Shown piece after piece: positions 10,991-22,570 of a stretch of DNA of 64,000 bases (position 1 is its first letter; the number at the start of each line of letters is the position of its first letter). The position numbers and the translations under genes were made by a program. A model generated the notes under the pieces. The model ran no database searches, was not told where the DNA came from, and saw only the letters and a list, made by a program, of their open reading frames with translations. The stretch lies in NCBI GenBank assembly GCA_037176725.1, contig JAZBRS010000029.1, positions 127,815,001 through 127,879,000 on the forward strand, in the 5' to 3' direction. The DNA is from Posidonia oceanica (Eukaryota; Streptophyta; Magnoliopsida; Alismatales; Posidoniaceae).

Positions 10991-11395
10991 ATATTCTTTT
11001 GCTCACGCTCTTGCTCACGCCCTAACATTTTATCTCCCTCAGGAGGTGCAAGTCCTGGGAGTTTTGGGTATTTCGCCTGTTCTCACTTGAAGAGTGGCTC
11101 CCTCGCTAGTTAAGACATCTGAGTAGTGTCAGGTGAGGTGGGGTAGACTCCTTCCAGAGTAGGCAAGCACATCCGAATTCATCATCGGGCCGAATGCAAT
11201 GCAAGATTTTTGCTTTTTTTGCTTTTCTCTTCTTTTTGGACAAGATATGCTGAAAGAAATAACAACGGGCGGATATGTGCGAAGGATGCAAGAATGCAGG
11301 GGAGTAGGATTGGAATGCACAGGAATGTACAGAGGTGATAAGGATGCAAAGGATAGGATGGGGAGAGAATGCTCTGCAAGGCGAGGGCCGAATCA
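10991..11395 (-). other. Junction between LTR D and the central gypsy element
   Basis: No gene is seen. On the minus strand this follows the integrase stop and is probably the beginning of the central element's 3' UTR. Its own 3' LTR is missing here and is replaced by an LTR in opposite orientation. The exact breakpoint could not be placed. Confidence 0.4.
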
Positions 11396-12640
11396 CTGAT
11401 AATACTTCTTGAGGTAGCACGAGTTGACCGACTCTAACTGCCCAGTCTGGTCCATGTCCTCAAGAATCGCCATGCCGCCAGAGAAGGCCTCCTTGACCAC
11501 GAAGGGGCCACGCCAGTTGGGTCGGAATTTGCCTCGACCATCTGGCAGGTGGATAGCTCACAGGATGAGATCCCCTGGCTGGAAGCTTCTGGGCTACACT
11601 TTCTTCAGATAAGCTCTAGCCATCCGCTTTTGGTAGCAGTGAGCATTGTGCATTGCTTGCAGTCTGCGCTCATCAATCAGATTGAGCTGGATGCAGTGGT
11701 CTTCGACCCACTCTGCTTCTTCCAGCTCGGCTTCTCGTAGGATCCGCAGCGAGGGGATCTCTACTTCAACAGGCAGCACTGCCTCCATGCTGTATGCCAG
11801 TGAGTACGGGGTGGGTCCTGTTGAGGTCCTGGCTGAAGTCCTATACGCCCAGAGTGCACACGGAAGCTTGTCATGCCAGTCCTTGTGGGTTTCTGTCATC
11901 TTCTTCATGATCTTCACGATGTTTTTGTTGGCAGACTCCACTGCACCATTCATCTGCAGCTGGTAGGGCGAGGATCTATGATGCTTGATCTAGAGATTTT
12001 GCAGGTGCTCCTTCATCCTCTTTGCAATGAAGTTTGAGTCGTTGTCAGAAATGATTGCATGCGGGACCCCATACCGGGCGACGATGTTGTTTCTGAATAA
12101 CTTCTCTGTCGCTGCGGCTGTGACTGCCTTATAGGAGGTTGCTTCCACCCACTTGGTAAAGTAGTCTATCGCCACTAGAATGAAGCGATGACCATTTGAA
12201 GCAGTAGGGTGTATAGCGCCAATGACGTCAATCGCCCAGGTAGAGAAGGGCCATGGCGATGACATATTGTGCAACTGCTGTGGGGGAACGCGGATAAAGT
12301 TACCATGGATCTGGCAGTTGTGGCATTTACGCACAAACTGATAGCAGTCTGCCTCCATGGTTGACCAGAAATAGCCTTGCAACATGATCTTCTTGGCCAG
12401 CAACACGCCGTTCATATGAGGGTCGCAAGTCCCCGCATGAACATGAAGCATTAGCGTGTCGACCTCTGGCTTGCTTAAGCAATGCAGAAGCATCTAATTG
12501 TAAGATCTTCTGTACAACTGCCCTGCTCCTAACACATACTTTGACGCCAGACGCGCTAAAGTTCTTTTGTCTGCTGTTGAGGTGCCAGCTGGGGTGCTAC
12601 CGGACTCCAGGAAGATCTTGATATCGTGGAACCAAGGCTG
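11396..12640 (-). pseudogene. Gypsy integrase domain
   Basis: The zinc-binding part shows LHVHAGTCDPHMNG and RKCHNCQIHG, fitting the HHCC finger. The catalytic core shows WAIDVIG, AIISDNDSNF and NGAVESANKN, so all three acidic residues of the DD35E triad are present. The tail PNWRGPFVVKEAF ends YLKKYYQ-stop at 11396, the usual end of Tat polyproteins. In-frame stops occur near 12641 (TGA), 12492, 11993, 11592 and 11563. The TGA in the tail stands where family members have Arg, consistent with CGA to TGA. Confidence 0.85.
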
Positions 12641-12643
12641 CTC

Positions 12644-13558
12644 TCATGCGGGGTCTACCTCCTCTATCCTCATACAATGCATAGGCTGCTCTATGTGGGT
12701 AACTGATACATCCACTGTACAGTCTTCAGGTATGCTGAGCCAGGACACCAAGGTTGCTAACGCATCTGCATATACGTTCCTTGCCCTGTTCATGTACGAG
12801 AAGCAGATGCTTGCAAATTCTTCTATCAGCTTCAGCAGATGTTCGTGATATGGCACAAGCTTTGGATCCTTTGTTCTCCAATCGCCATTCACTTGGGAAA
12901 TAACTAGCATGGCATCACCGTACACATGCAGCTTCTACGTCTCATGCTCGAGGGTGACCTTCAATCCCAGAATGCGTGCTTCATATTCTGCTTCGTTATT
13001 GGTGCACTTGAAGGTCAGCTTCCTTGCAAAGGGGATCATCTGTCCCTGCGGTGTCACCAGTACTGCGCCTATGCCCCGACCCTTCTTGTTGACAGCGCCA
13101 TCGAAGTACAGTTGCCACTGCTCCTTGTCTTCAAGGTCCTTTTCATCAGAGTCCTCCATTGCGAAAAGGATATCTTCATCTGGAAACTGCGTTTGGAGGG
13201 GCTGGTATTCAGGCAGCGGGAAATCAGCAAGGTGATCTGCCAAGGCTTGACCCTTCACGGATCTCTGCGTGACGAAGGTGATGTCGTATTGAGACAACAA
13301 CACCTGCCACTTGACGCATCTGCCCACCATGGCTGGCTTTTGGAAGAGGAATTTGATGGGGTCATGTCGGCATAGAAGCCGAACTGGATACGCCATCATA
13401 TAGTGCCTCAGCTTCTGTGCAGCCCAGAAGAGTGATAAGTAGGTCTTCTCTATTGTGCTATACCTGGCTTCGCAATCATTGAATTTCTTACTCAGGTAAT
13501 AAATAGTGCGCTCCTTTTTACCCGATTCATCATGCTGGCCCAAGAAGGCGCCCATGGA
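12644..13558 (-). pseudogene. Gypsy tandem RNase H domains
   Basis: The first RNase H runs MGAFLGQHDESGKKE, IYYLSKKFNDCEARY, then VKGQALADHLADFP. The second starts WQLYFDGAVNKKG and has TNNEAEYEA, YGDAMLVISQVNG and NVYADALATL, so the D-E-D-D metal-binding set is visible. A second, archaeal-like RNase H after the usual one is characteristic of the Tat/Ogre lineage. An in-frame TAG separates it from the reverse transcriptase near 13559, and another lies near 12930. Confidence 0.8.
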
Positions 13559-13561
13559 ATG

Positions 13562-14890
13562 CTACGTGGTAGAAAGGTAGAGAAGCAGAGGTCTCCCCGG
13601 CGTTGGAGGAACCAAAACAGGAGGTTTGATCAACAACTGCTTGATCTTGTCAAATGCAGCCTGGCACTCTTCGCTCCAGTTGATCTGTGCATTCTTCTTC
13701 AGGACCTTGAAGATCGGTTTGCAGATAGGCGTGAGCTGCGCAATCAACCGACTGATGTACTGCAGGCGCCCTAATAGGCCTCGGACCTCCTTTTCAGTCC
13801 TAAGGGGTGGCATGTTCACGATGGCTTTTGCCTTCATCGGGTCCACTTCAATCCCCCTCTGGCTAACAATGTAGCCTAGGAGTTTGCCAGAAGATACCCC
13901 GAATACGCATATGCTGGGGTTGAGGCGCAACTTATACTTCCTCAAGCGATCAAAGAGCTTCCTTAAACAAGCGAGGTGATCCTTGAGCTCTTTGGACTTG
14001 GCAATCATATTGTCTACATAAACCTCAACTTCTTGGTGTATGAGGTCATGGAACAATGCAGTCATTGCCCTCTGATAGGTTGCGTCGGCATTCTTCAGAC
14101 CAAATGGCATAACTTGATAGCAGAAGACCCCCCAGGGGGTGATAAAGGATGTTTTCTCCATGTCCTCTTCTGCCATTCTGATTTGGTTATAGCCGGAGAA
14201 GCAGTCCATGAAAGAGAGCATTTTGTGCCCTGCAGTGTTGTCGACTAGGACGTCAATGTGCGGCAGTGGAAAATCGTCCTTGGAACTCGCCTTGTTGAGG
14301 TCCCTATAGTCGATGCACATGCGGACTCAGCCATCCTTCTTGGGTACTGGCACAACATTTGCAAGCCATTCAAGGTACATGACGACCTTCAGAAAGTTGA
14401 CATTATGCTGCTTCATGATCTCTTCTTTGATCAAGAGTAGCCACTGCGGTCGCCATCTTCTTAGCTTCTGCTTTAGTGGCTTTGCATCTGGATTCAGGGG
14501 CAGGTTGTGCACAACTATTTCAATGTCGAGGCCGACCATATCTTCATAGCTCCAGGTGAAGAAATCCACATACTCTTTCAAGAATGCAATGAATTCTGCT
14601 CTAGCCTGGGGTGACAGATGGGCACTGATACGGACCTCTCTGGCTTCTTCGGCTGTGCCGATGTTGACAACCTCCGTCTCCTTTTCGACATGGAGGTTGG
14701 GGCCTTCGGGATCGTCGTCATGGGGCTGGAACTCAGGCGATGGTTCATCATTCTCATCGTCACCTGTATCATCCTCCTCTCCGTATGCAATGAGTTCCGA
14801 GAGGATCTCCTTCTCGAAGGTAGGGTCTATTATATCAAAGGAATGAATTTGTTCCGCTGCTTGGCCCTCGTGACGTTTCAAGATGGTCAC
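13562..14890 (-). pseudogene. Gypsy reverse transcriptase
   Basis: Motifs in order are MCIDYRDLNKASSKDDFPLP, FMDCFSGYNQI, FCYQVMPFGLKNADATYQRA, VYVDNMIAKS and LLGYIVSQRGIEVDP. The catalytic YVDD box reads YVDN, with the Asn codon at 14009-14011, so the enzyme should be inactive. A TGA at about 14326 interrupts the conserved segment between PKKDG and VRMCIDYRDL, where Arg (CGA) is usual. The N-terminal part includes FTWSYEDMVGLDIEIVVHNL, also typical of Tat pol. Confidence 0.88.
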
Positions 14891-16615
14891 GCTTACCCAA
14901 GTGTTTCTATATCCTCAGTGCGCAATCTCTGTCCTGGCAATCTGCTCTGCCTGCTCTAACTCTGCTGACTCTACTGATGATTCTGCCCATTCTGATGACT
15001 CTACTGCTGTGATCTGTGCTGCTAATGCTACTGCTGATGGTACCATTGCTGCTTGTGCAGGAAGTGACTGCGCTGTGGGTGCTTGCTATGCTGCTAATGC
15101 TGATGGTGCTGATGCCTATGGTGCTGCTGGTGCTGATGCTCGCAGTGCTGCAATGGGTGCTAATGCTGATGCTGTTGATGCAAGTGCTGATGCTCGCAGT
15201 GCTGCCGCAAGTGCTGATGCTGATGCTGTTGGTGCTGCAAGTGCTGATCCTCGCGGTGCTGCTGCGGGTGCCGGTGCTGATGCTGATGCTGTTGATGCAA
15301 GTGCTGCTGATGCTCGCAGTGCTGCCACGGGTGCTGATGCTGATGCCGTTGATGCAAGTGCTGCTGATGCTCACGGTGCTGCCACGGGTGCTGATGCTGA
15401 TGCTGTTGATGCAAGTACTGCTGATGCTCGCGATGCTACCGCAGGTGCTGATGCTGATGCCGTTGATGCAAGTGCTGCTGATGCTCGCGGTGCTGCCGCA
15501 GGTGCTGATGCTGATGCTGTTGATGCAAGTGCTGCTGATGCAAGTGCTGCTTTCTCCCTCCGCATTTTCTAATGTGCTTGCGGGGAATATGTCAGGTAGG
15601 CGGCTGATCTGCGTACCATCGTTGGGGGCGCTGCCAGAGTAGGGCATGCGTTGCACATACCATCTAGACCCACTCCCTGGCTGCAGGGCGATCAACTCAT
15701 CCGGTCTAGTGGCTGCTGCTACTGCAGGATCTTCTTCAATGGCCATGATGGAGGGATCCGTAGCCACGGCTTTCCCCTTCCTTGTTGCCTGATGCTCTGC
15801 CTCTGCAACGTCCTTTGCTAGGGACGCGAGTTGCTCTTGGAACAGCTGCTCCAAGTCTCCCATCGTAAAGTCGATCTGAGCCTCTGTAGTCGCTCCTTGC
15901 TCCTCATCCGAGGGAGAGTCGACATAATAGGCGACGGGGGGTTCTGGCTCTGGCTCGCCTGCCAGGTGTGCTACTGCTTGGGGCATCTGCTATGCTGCTA
16001 CTTGCGGGTAGGCTGTCAGGGTCACCGCTACAATTGGAGGGGAGGCAAAGGGACTCTTCCAACGGGCCGATAGCTAGGCGGCCACGCTGGGGGACAAAAC
16101 ACCGGCATCCATGCGTGATGGTGGTTGTCTCCCTGAAGATGCGGTGGGGGTCCTCCACAAATCTTGTCCTGCTACAACTGATAGCTATGTGCTGAAGGGA
16201 GCCACCGGGCCTGCTTGCTATACTGTGCATGAAGCGGGCCGAATCGCGCTGCCTTCTGACCCGGCTGACTGCGCCGCTAGAAATGGTGAGCTCTGTGCTA
16301 GTGCCACTATGGCCATAAGCAGATTGCCGAACAGTGCCGGATGGGGTGCCCCTGATCTCGGAGCTGCTGCTGCTGCTGTCCCTAATGCTGGTGTAACTGC
16401 AGAGAGAGGAGAGACTGTCAATCCTGCCATGAGATCTGCTGATTCTGCTGCTGCGTCAGTGAGTGCTAAGCAAACTGACCGAGATGCTGCCATGCTGAGC
16501 TGATCCTTACTACCGGTTGGGGCCGCTTCAACTATGCTACACTGCTCCTCATCAGAGTAGTAGTCCTCAATGCAGACCCATTCTTCCGTCGCAGCGGAGA
16601 ACTCGAGCATGACAC
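14891..16615 (-). pseudogene. Linker region between protease and reverse transcriptase, low complexity
   Basis: The open stretch 15986-14907 begins MPQAVAHLAGEPEPEPP and includes a plausible acidic segment (TMGDLEQLFQEQLASLAKD). It then enters a Ser/Thr/Cys/Ile-rich repeat that results from a 57-bp array. A second open stretch, 16610-16218, is acidic and starts MLEFSAATEEWVCIEDYYSD. Both are in a different frame from gag and reverse transcriptase, so at least two frameshifts flank this part. No known domain is recognised. Confidence 0.5.
15122..15560 (-). repeat. 57-bp coding-type minisatellite, about 7-8 copies
   Basis: Units on the plus strand read GCTGCTGATGCTCGC, (A/G)GTGCTGCC, (A/G)CGGGTGCTGATGCTGATG, C(T/C)GTTGATGCAAGT. 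Copies start near 15122, 15185, 15242, 15302, 15359, 15416 and 15473. The unit is 19 codons long, so the reading frame is preserved. The minus strand gives His/Gln-rich, Ser/Thr-rich or Ala-rich repeats depending on frame, and the plus strand is open as well. Confidence 0.8.
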
Positions 16616-17524
16616 CTACTGCACTGGGGCCTGACCGTCGGAACCCAGGGTACCTGCACTAGTAAAGTTAGCAAGGTCCCAGGGGATGGCCATCCTCTGG
16701 TCTGCTGGCTGCATGCATGCGCTTTTATCTAACTGCAGGTCATATCCGAGACCTTCAGCATCTCTTCGCTCTACTGCTCTGATCGGCTCAGTGATTCCCT
16801 GGCCGTATCGCCCGAGCGACGTTCCCTTGACATAGTCCCACCTGTGACAGACATTTTCGAACATCTAGAAGGAGTTGCTGTGAACGGCCAAGGAGTTGAC
16901 ACATTCAAGATCGGGAATGTAGCTAACCGGCTCGCATCGGTTAACGCGGTAGAGTGCATCTGAAAGCTTAGGATCAAAAGGGACAGTCTCTGCAGGGACA
17001 GAAGATGCTGCCTCGATCCGCTCCTTGTCGAAGTTTTCTGCCATGACAACGATGACATCGTCGCCGCGGCGACACTTGATCATGCAGTGGAGGGTCGAGG
17101 GGATGACCTGATGCTTGTGGAGCCAAGGGCGCCCAAGCAGGAGATTAAAGTTAGGCTCCAAGTCGACAATGTAGAATTCTACATCGAATACAACCGGACC
17201 GATGGTGAGGGAAATAATCAAAATCCCTAAAGAGTCATGGTGGGTGTTATCAAAAGCAGTCATTTCCTTTATCGCCGGAGTGATATCCTCGGCTTTGAAT
17301 CCGAGCCTGGTTGCTGTGCACAATGGACAGACATTAAGGCCAGACCCGTTATCAACCAGTGAAAGGGGAATGTGGAAGTTTTTGAATTGCACTGTGACAA
17401 ACAAGGGCTGGTTGTGATTAATCCCCACCGGAGGCAGCTCATCGCTTGTAAAAGAGATGACCTGAGACTCCGCAATCACGCCTACCATGCTTTCCAGGGC
17501 TGCAGGTTCTATAGCTTGGGACAC
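16616..17524 (-). pseudogene. Gypsy aspartic protease and G-patch-like tail
   Basis: The retropepsin motif is LSLVDNGSGLNVCPL, with a second conserved piece FYIVDLEPNFNLLLGRPWLH. Both match the plant Tat/Ogre protease as I know it. After a stop at about 16865 the same frame continues with YVKGTSLGRYGQGIT and AEGLGYDLQ, a G-patch-like segment usual at this place in Tat polyproteins. Two in-frame stops separate it from gag (near 17586 and 17545). Confidence 0.75.
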
Positions 17525-17587
17525 ATGGGCAACTTAGAACACACAAAGAAAAGCGTCGCAGTGTTCGGAGGATGTGTGTATAAGGTC

Positions 17588-20497
17588 CTAAATTGAGATA
17601 TCTGCTCTAACCTTCTTAAGCTGGGAGGTGATGTCAACTTTGAGTTGGCCCTTTTTGGTGGTAGGAGGAGAGGCTCTGGTGGTAGGCTCGGCTGTGGTAG
17701 GTGCAGGGGGTTGGCCTGATGTTTGCGGTGCTAGTTGGCTTGCTAGAAGGGGTGCAGCGGGTGCTGGACGACTGGCCCTAACTGCCGGTGCTGGGGGCTT
17801 GTAGACCCTCCCCGATTGCGTAACTTCTGCACACGTTTCCGTGGCGTAGTTGTAGGGCACGCGATGGGGGTCCCAGGTTAAATCAATAACCACGGGAGCA
17901 TGTGCTGCGAGCACAAGAAGGGCCACAGGAGGATTGGTTGGGCGATAAGGGGATGGGTGTTGCTGCAGGTAGGTTGCTGGAGGGCCTAGCTGAGACCTAG
18001 CTAGTAGGCTGACTGGGGGTCTACCTAAAAGGGATGCAGGGGTTTGAGCCTGCGGTCTAGCCTGAAGATATACAGGGGTAGGGGATTGAGGATGCATGGT
18101 AGGGCGCACGGCAGAGCGCCCCGGCCTGGCACGCAGTCGGATCATATGAATCCTCGACTCGAAGCCGGTAATGGCCGCACGATAGAGAGAAAGGGGGAAA
18201 GGCTCGGAGATATCATGAATGAGCTCTGGGAGGTCTACCATAGACGTGGCAGGCCCAGAAGGGAAGAGAGAATGGATTTCCGAGGTCCCCGTGCCTTCCG
18301 GATTAGAATGCCCCGGCAGGGGCTGGCGGACAATGCTGGAATGAGAGGATACTAATGCTAATGCAGGGGCAGATGCAGGAGGGGGTGCAAAAGTGGATGC
18401 CTCGTGTGTGTATATCGTAATCGTTCCCGATTCGATCAGGTTCTGAACAACATCCCTCAAGGTATAGCAACTATCCGTCGAGTGCCCTACGACTCGATGG
18501 TAGTCGCAAAAAAGGTTCGCCTTATGCCAATGCGGAAGTGGATTTGGCGACGGACGAACCTCGGGAAATCTCAGATATGGTGCGACCTTGGGAAGGGCGA
18601 CGCTTAACGGCTCCACCAGTAAAGTGAATTGACGTCGCTATTGCCGCTGCCCTTGGTGTTGCCCTTGCCGAACCGATACGGCAGGATAGACCGGTTGGAC
18701 GGTGGTAGTGATCTGTGGTGTGGGGGGTGTCCTGGGTGCTGGTGCATATACTACTTGATTCAGGGGAGGCTGAACCGCCAGCTGAACAAGCACGGGCGAG
18801 GGATCGACGTAGGCGACAGCGGTCTTCGGCGAGTCCTTCTTCCTAGGACGGCTACTGCTGCTACCGCTGCTGTTAGTGCTGGGATTGCTGCTGCTGCTGC
18901 TGTTGCTACTGGCGGTGGTCTGCTTGGCAAACGCAGAGAGTGCAGGGAAGTTGTCGCTCCACAGCGAACTCTCTACGCAGGTGCCAGCCCGAATCAGTGC
19001 TGTGAAGGTTGTGATGGCTTGGATGCTGAGCAGAGCCCTGGTGGATGGCTGTGCTCCTACAATCACAATTTCGAGGGACTCCTCGTCAGAGGGGGCGTCT
19101 CGAACCTGTGAAGCAAGGGCGCACCAGCGGCCGACATACTCCCCAAACGGCTCGTCGAGATTCTGCTTTGTTGCGACCAGGTCCGCGCGCTTTTGGACCA
19201 GGTCAAGGTTGAAGGAAAATTGTTCCAAGAACGCCCGGCTTAAGTCGTCCCAAGTCTTGATCACGACCATGTCAAGCAAGGTAAACAACTTGAGCGCGAG
19301 GCCGGTCAGACTCTTTTGGAACAAGCGGATAAGCAACCTCTCGTCAACCTGGAGCTGAGTGAGATCTCCGCAGTATGCCTTCAGGTGTGCTATGGGACAG
19401 CCTCTACCATTATATTTTTCGAAGTCTGGGATCTTAAACTTCAGTGGAAGTACCACCTTTGGAAAGTAGCAGAGGTCCCGGAACTGGTGAGACTGGAAGT
19501 CAGCGCCCTGCACTAAACGTAGTGCCTTCTCCAGAACATCCACCCTGTTGTTGATGGGGTTTGGATTGGTCGCCGCAAGAGGTGGGGCAGTAGGGATGGA
19601 GACCATGTACGCTAGTTGGATTACACCTGGGTGCTACTCCGGATCTACCATTGCGTCGCCTGATGGAGCGGCGTAATGGCCGACGTATCTGTGTTGTGTG
19701 GTGTGTGCTGGAATCCATGCTAGGGTAGGGAATTGCTGATGCAGAGGGTGAGAATAGCTAGCATGCTGTGCAGTAGGTGATGCATAGTGCGGGAGCGTCA
19801 GTTGCTGCACCAGCACGGTGCCGGGCTGGCCTGTGGGATACTACGCTCCGACCAGCCCGGAGGACTGGCCACCAGGTGGCGGAGGAGGATGCTGTGCAAT
19901 GTGTTATGCATATGCAGGAGGCAGAAGTTGAGCCCCCATCGCCGGAGCAGTGAGCAGCTGGGGCGATGGTGTGGGCGGGAGTGCAGAAGGGAATGCCTGC
20001 GACGCGAGAGCAAGTTGCAGCGGAGCCTCGGGAGCAGCAGGAGTGAAGGAAGGGCAAAGAGATAGAGCCATGCCTTGTAGTCTCTGGACAGTCTCCATCA
20101 GCTGCTAGTACTGCGCCTCAGGGGACCCATCAGTAGGTATGCTGAGTTGCAGGGCCAACAGAGGACCAGATTTAGAAGGTCGGGACACAGACTGTCCGGG
20201 GAACCGAGAATCTGTGGCAAGGGTTGCCGCAGCAACAGAGGTGTCAAAAGTGACATACCCCTGGGAAGGAGGAGTCAGTGGCGCCTCCGGGACGCGAACA
20301 GCGGACACCGAGATAGACTCGGCGACCAGGTCCAGAGGGATGTAGGTCTGCCACTGCACTACAGCATGAGGAGGAGGCAACTATACCAGAGAGGGAGACG
20401 CTGGTACGGAGGGGGCCAAGGCGAGAGTCGAAGGGACCGAGACGGGAATCCCCTCCGGGGCAACAGGAGTCTAGGACTCACCAACAAATTGGGCCAT
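17588..20497 (-). pseudogene. Gypsy gag
   Basis: The likely start is the ATG at 20497 (MAQFVGES). The retrotransposon gag core is FKIPDFEKYNGRGCPIAHLK, LTGLALKLFTLLD, DDLSRAFLEQFSFNLDL, FGEYVGRWCALASQV. Later comes FCDYHRVVGHSTDSC, a CxxH-GH-C finger typical of this lineage. In-frame stops lie near 20475, 20391, 20102, 19911, 19845, 19632 and 18636. All gag pieces share one frame, so damage is by substitution rather than by indels. Several stops sit in Gln-rich runs and look like CAG to TAG. Confidence 0.8.
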
Positions 20498-21675
20498 TGC
20501 TGACCGAGAACGAGTGATCATAGGGCTGCGGCAGGGAGCAAGAGGACGGATCGTAGGAGGAGCTATCTTCGCGAAGGCGAGTAGCTCAAAAAAGGATGGT
20601 CAAGAGCAAGTGTCACGACAGGGGCGTCGGCAAGAAAAGGCACTCAAGTCCCAGCTAAGGAACTCGCTCACCGACCTGGAGTGACACAACACAAGCAAAC
20701 AAAAGTAGGTGTTAAAACCTGAGAGGTAAAATGCAAATGTGCAGTATGGATGCAATGCGAATGATATGCTGTCTAGCATGCCCTCTCTCACCAATCTAGT
20801 GTGTCTTAGTAGACTATCTACTACGGACACTCACAGGTGTGCAGGTCGCTGACTCAGGCCAAAAAAGTAGGCTCCCCGTCCAAATCCCGGCCAAAGCTCA
20901 AGTGGTAACGGGGTGGTGTGTTGGTGGCCTCGACCCCGCCAAAAGCGTGGGTGGTACCCTCCACTAGCACCAACATGACCCCTGGAAAAAGGGAGACAGA
21001 CCGACTGACTTGCGCCATGCCAAAGCATTGGGGCAAGAGGCCGGGACTGTCCTTCTCAGACTGTAGGCGGACTCAAATGAGAAGAATGCATGCCCTATAT
21101 GATGCTTCATGCAAATGCTTAGAGTTTTTTATCTTGCGTATTTTATTAACTCCAAGGGGATGCAAGTGTGTTGCAGACTCTAGTTGCTCCTAGAGTTTAT
21201 TTTTACTTGCCGTTTTTAGTTAGCCGTGGGGGAAACAATCAGTTTCTAATTGTCCTTAGGCTTAGTGCAAAAAGGGAAGAAAATCACCCAAACATGGCAA
21301 GCAAGCAACACAAATCAATGCAAAAGGCATGTGCATGGTATGTGCTAGTGTAGTGTATATGGTAGTGAAAAGAAAACACATAGCATGTCAAAAGCAGGCA
21401 TACATGGCATGTGCGTGCATGGTGGCATAGTATTTGTGTAAAATAAAACACATATCACACAAAAAGCATGCATAGTGCGCCAAGCAAGTATTTAGACATG
21501 TGATGCAGGAAAATAAAGCAGCGCAAGCAATCATGACATAAAGCAAGTAAATAAACAAGCAAGCAGGTAAGCAAGCAAGGCAAGTAGAAGCATAAGGCAA
21601 GCAAAAGTGCAAAAAGCAAGCGACGAGAAAGCCAAGACGAAAGCTGGAGTCTTGTATCCCTAGCGGAGTCGCCAC
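20498..21675 (-). other. 5' leader of the central gypsy element
   Basis: This stretch lies between the LTR end and gag and has no credible gene. A purine-rich run of GCAAGCAAGTAAATAAAC type at 21540-21620 and GC-rich sequence at 20830-21060 are the only features noticed. Confidence 0.45.
21655..21675 (-). promoter_or_regulatory. Primer-binding region
   Basis: Directly after the LTR end (…TACTACA) the minus strand reads GTGGCGACTCCGCTAGGGAT. A GTGGCGACTCC start after the LTR is usual for Ogre/Tat elements, whose primer is reported to be a tRNA-Arg. The tRNA match was not checked. Confidence 0.5.
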
Positions 21676-22570
21676 TGTAGTAATCCTGAAATTCGGATCG
21701 TCCATGCACGATGCCAAAGCTCACGTGCACCGATCGGAACTAGGATCACTATATGCGGGTGAATCCAAGGAGGAAACTCGACTCAAAAGACACCAAAAAT
21801 AGGGACGAAATCAAAGGAAAAAAGAAAGAAAGGGCGTCACCACCTAATTTTATTAAAATCGGAAAAAACAAGAAAAAATGGGTAAAGAAGATACAAGAAA
21901 AGCAAAATGCAATTAGAAAGCATGCAAAAACAATGCAGATGCATGACACTAGGTCGATGCGGCCCAGAGAAGGGTAAGGACTCCTGTTACGTGCGGGGAA
22001 GGTATTAGGCACCCCCGACACGCCCGAGGAATCGGTCTTTCTAGACATTCTCACTCGCAAATGCAGAAATGTCGACAATTGCTTGCCTTTTACTGTACGC
22101 CCTAGGGCGATAGATGCAATGCATGCCTAATGCTTTAAATGCTTAAGTACTTGAAAACTATGCAGGGGGAATTAAACGTGCAACTATAGGCTTAACAACG
22201 CTGCTAGGGTTCCAAACGGGCAAGCCCTGGTTCGTAAGAACACCTAGGCAGTAAGTATCACTACCCTAATGCAAATGCAGGCGATAAAACAAAACAGTGG
22301 GGAAAACCATGCAGTGCAAGCAACATGCAAAGGATAAAGCAAAAGTGGGCACAGAAACGGTGCAATGCGAGCGATATGCAAAGGAAAACAAACGCAGACG
22401 CGCAAAACGGTGCAAACAATGCGAAAGTAGTGCAGAAAACGATGCAAAAGCGACACGGAAAACGATGCAAGCGGTGCGGAAAACGATGCAAGCGACAGGA
22501 AAAACGATGCAAGCGGTGCAGAAAACGATACAAGCGATAAGCAAAAAAAGGCGCGAAAAACGGTGCAATG
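21676..22570 (-). mobile_element. 5' LTR of central gypsy, part 1 (inner end)
   Basis: On the plus strand it starts TGTAGTAATCC, the inverted LTR end. It carries GGAAGGTATTAGGCACCCCC near 21999 and, at 22330-22560, an irregular array of AAAACGATGCAAGCG(G)-type units. At 22571 a solo LTR of a related family interrupts it. Part 2 is 26007-28564, and the joined length without the insertion is about 3448 bp. Confidence 0.75.

Noticed and set aside
14883..15642. Ala/Asp-rich and Leu/Met-rich plus-strand open frames
   Set aside because: They lie antisense to the gypsy polyprotein and arise from the 57-bp repeat whose length is divisible by three.
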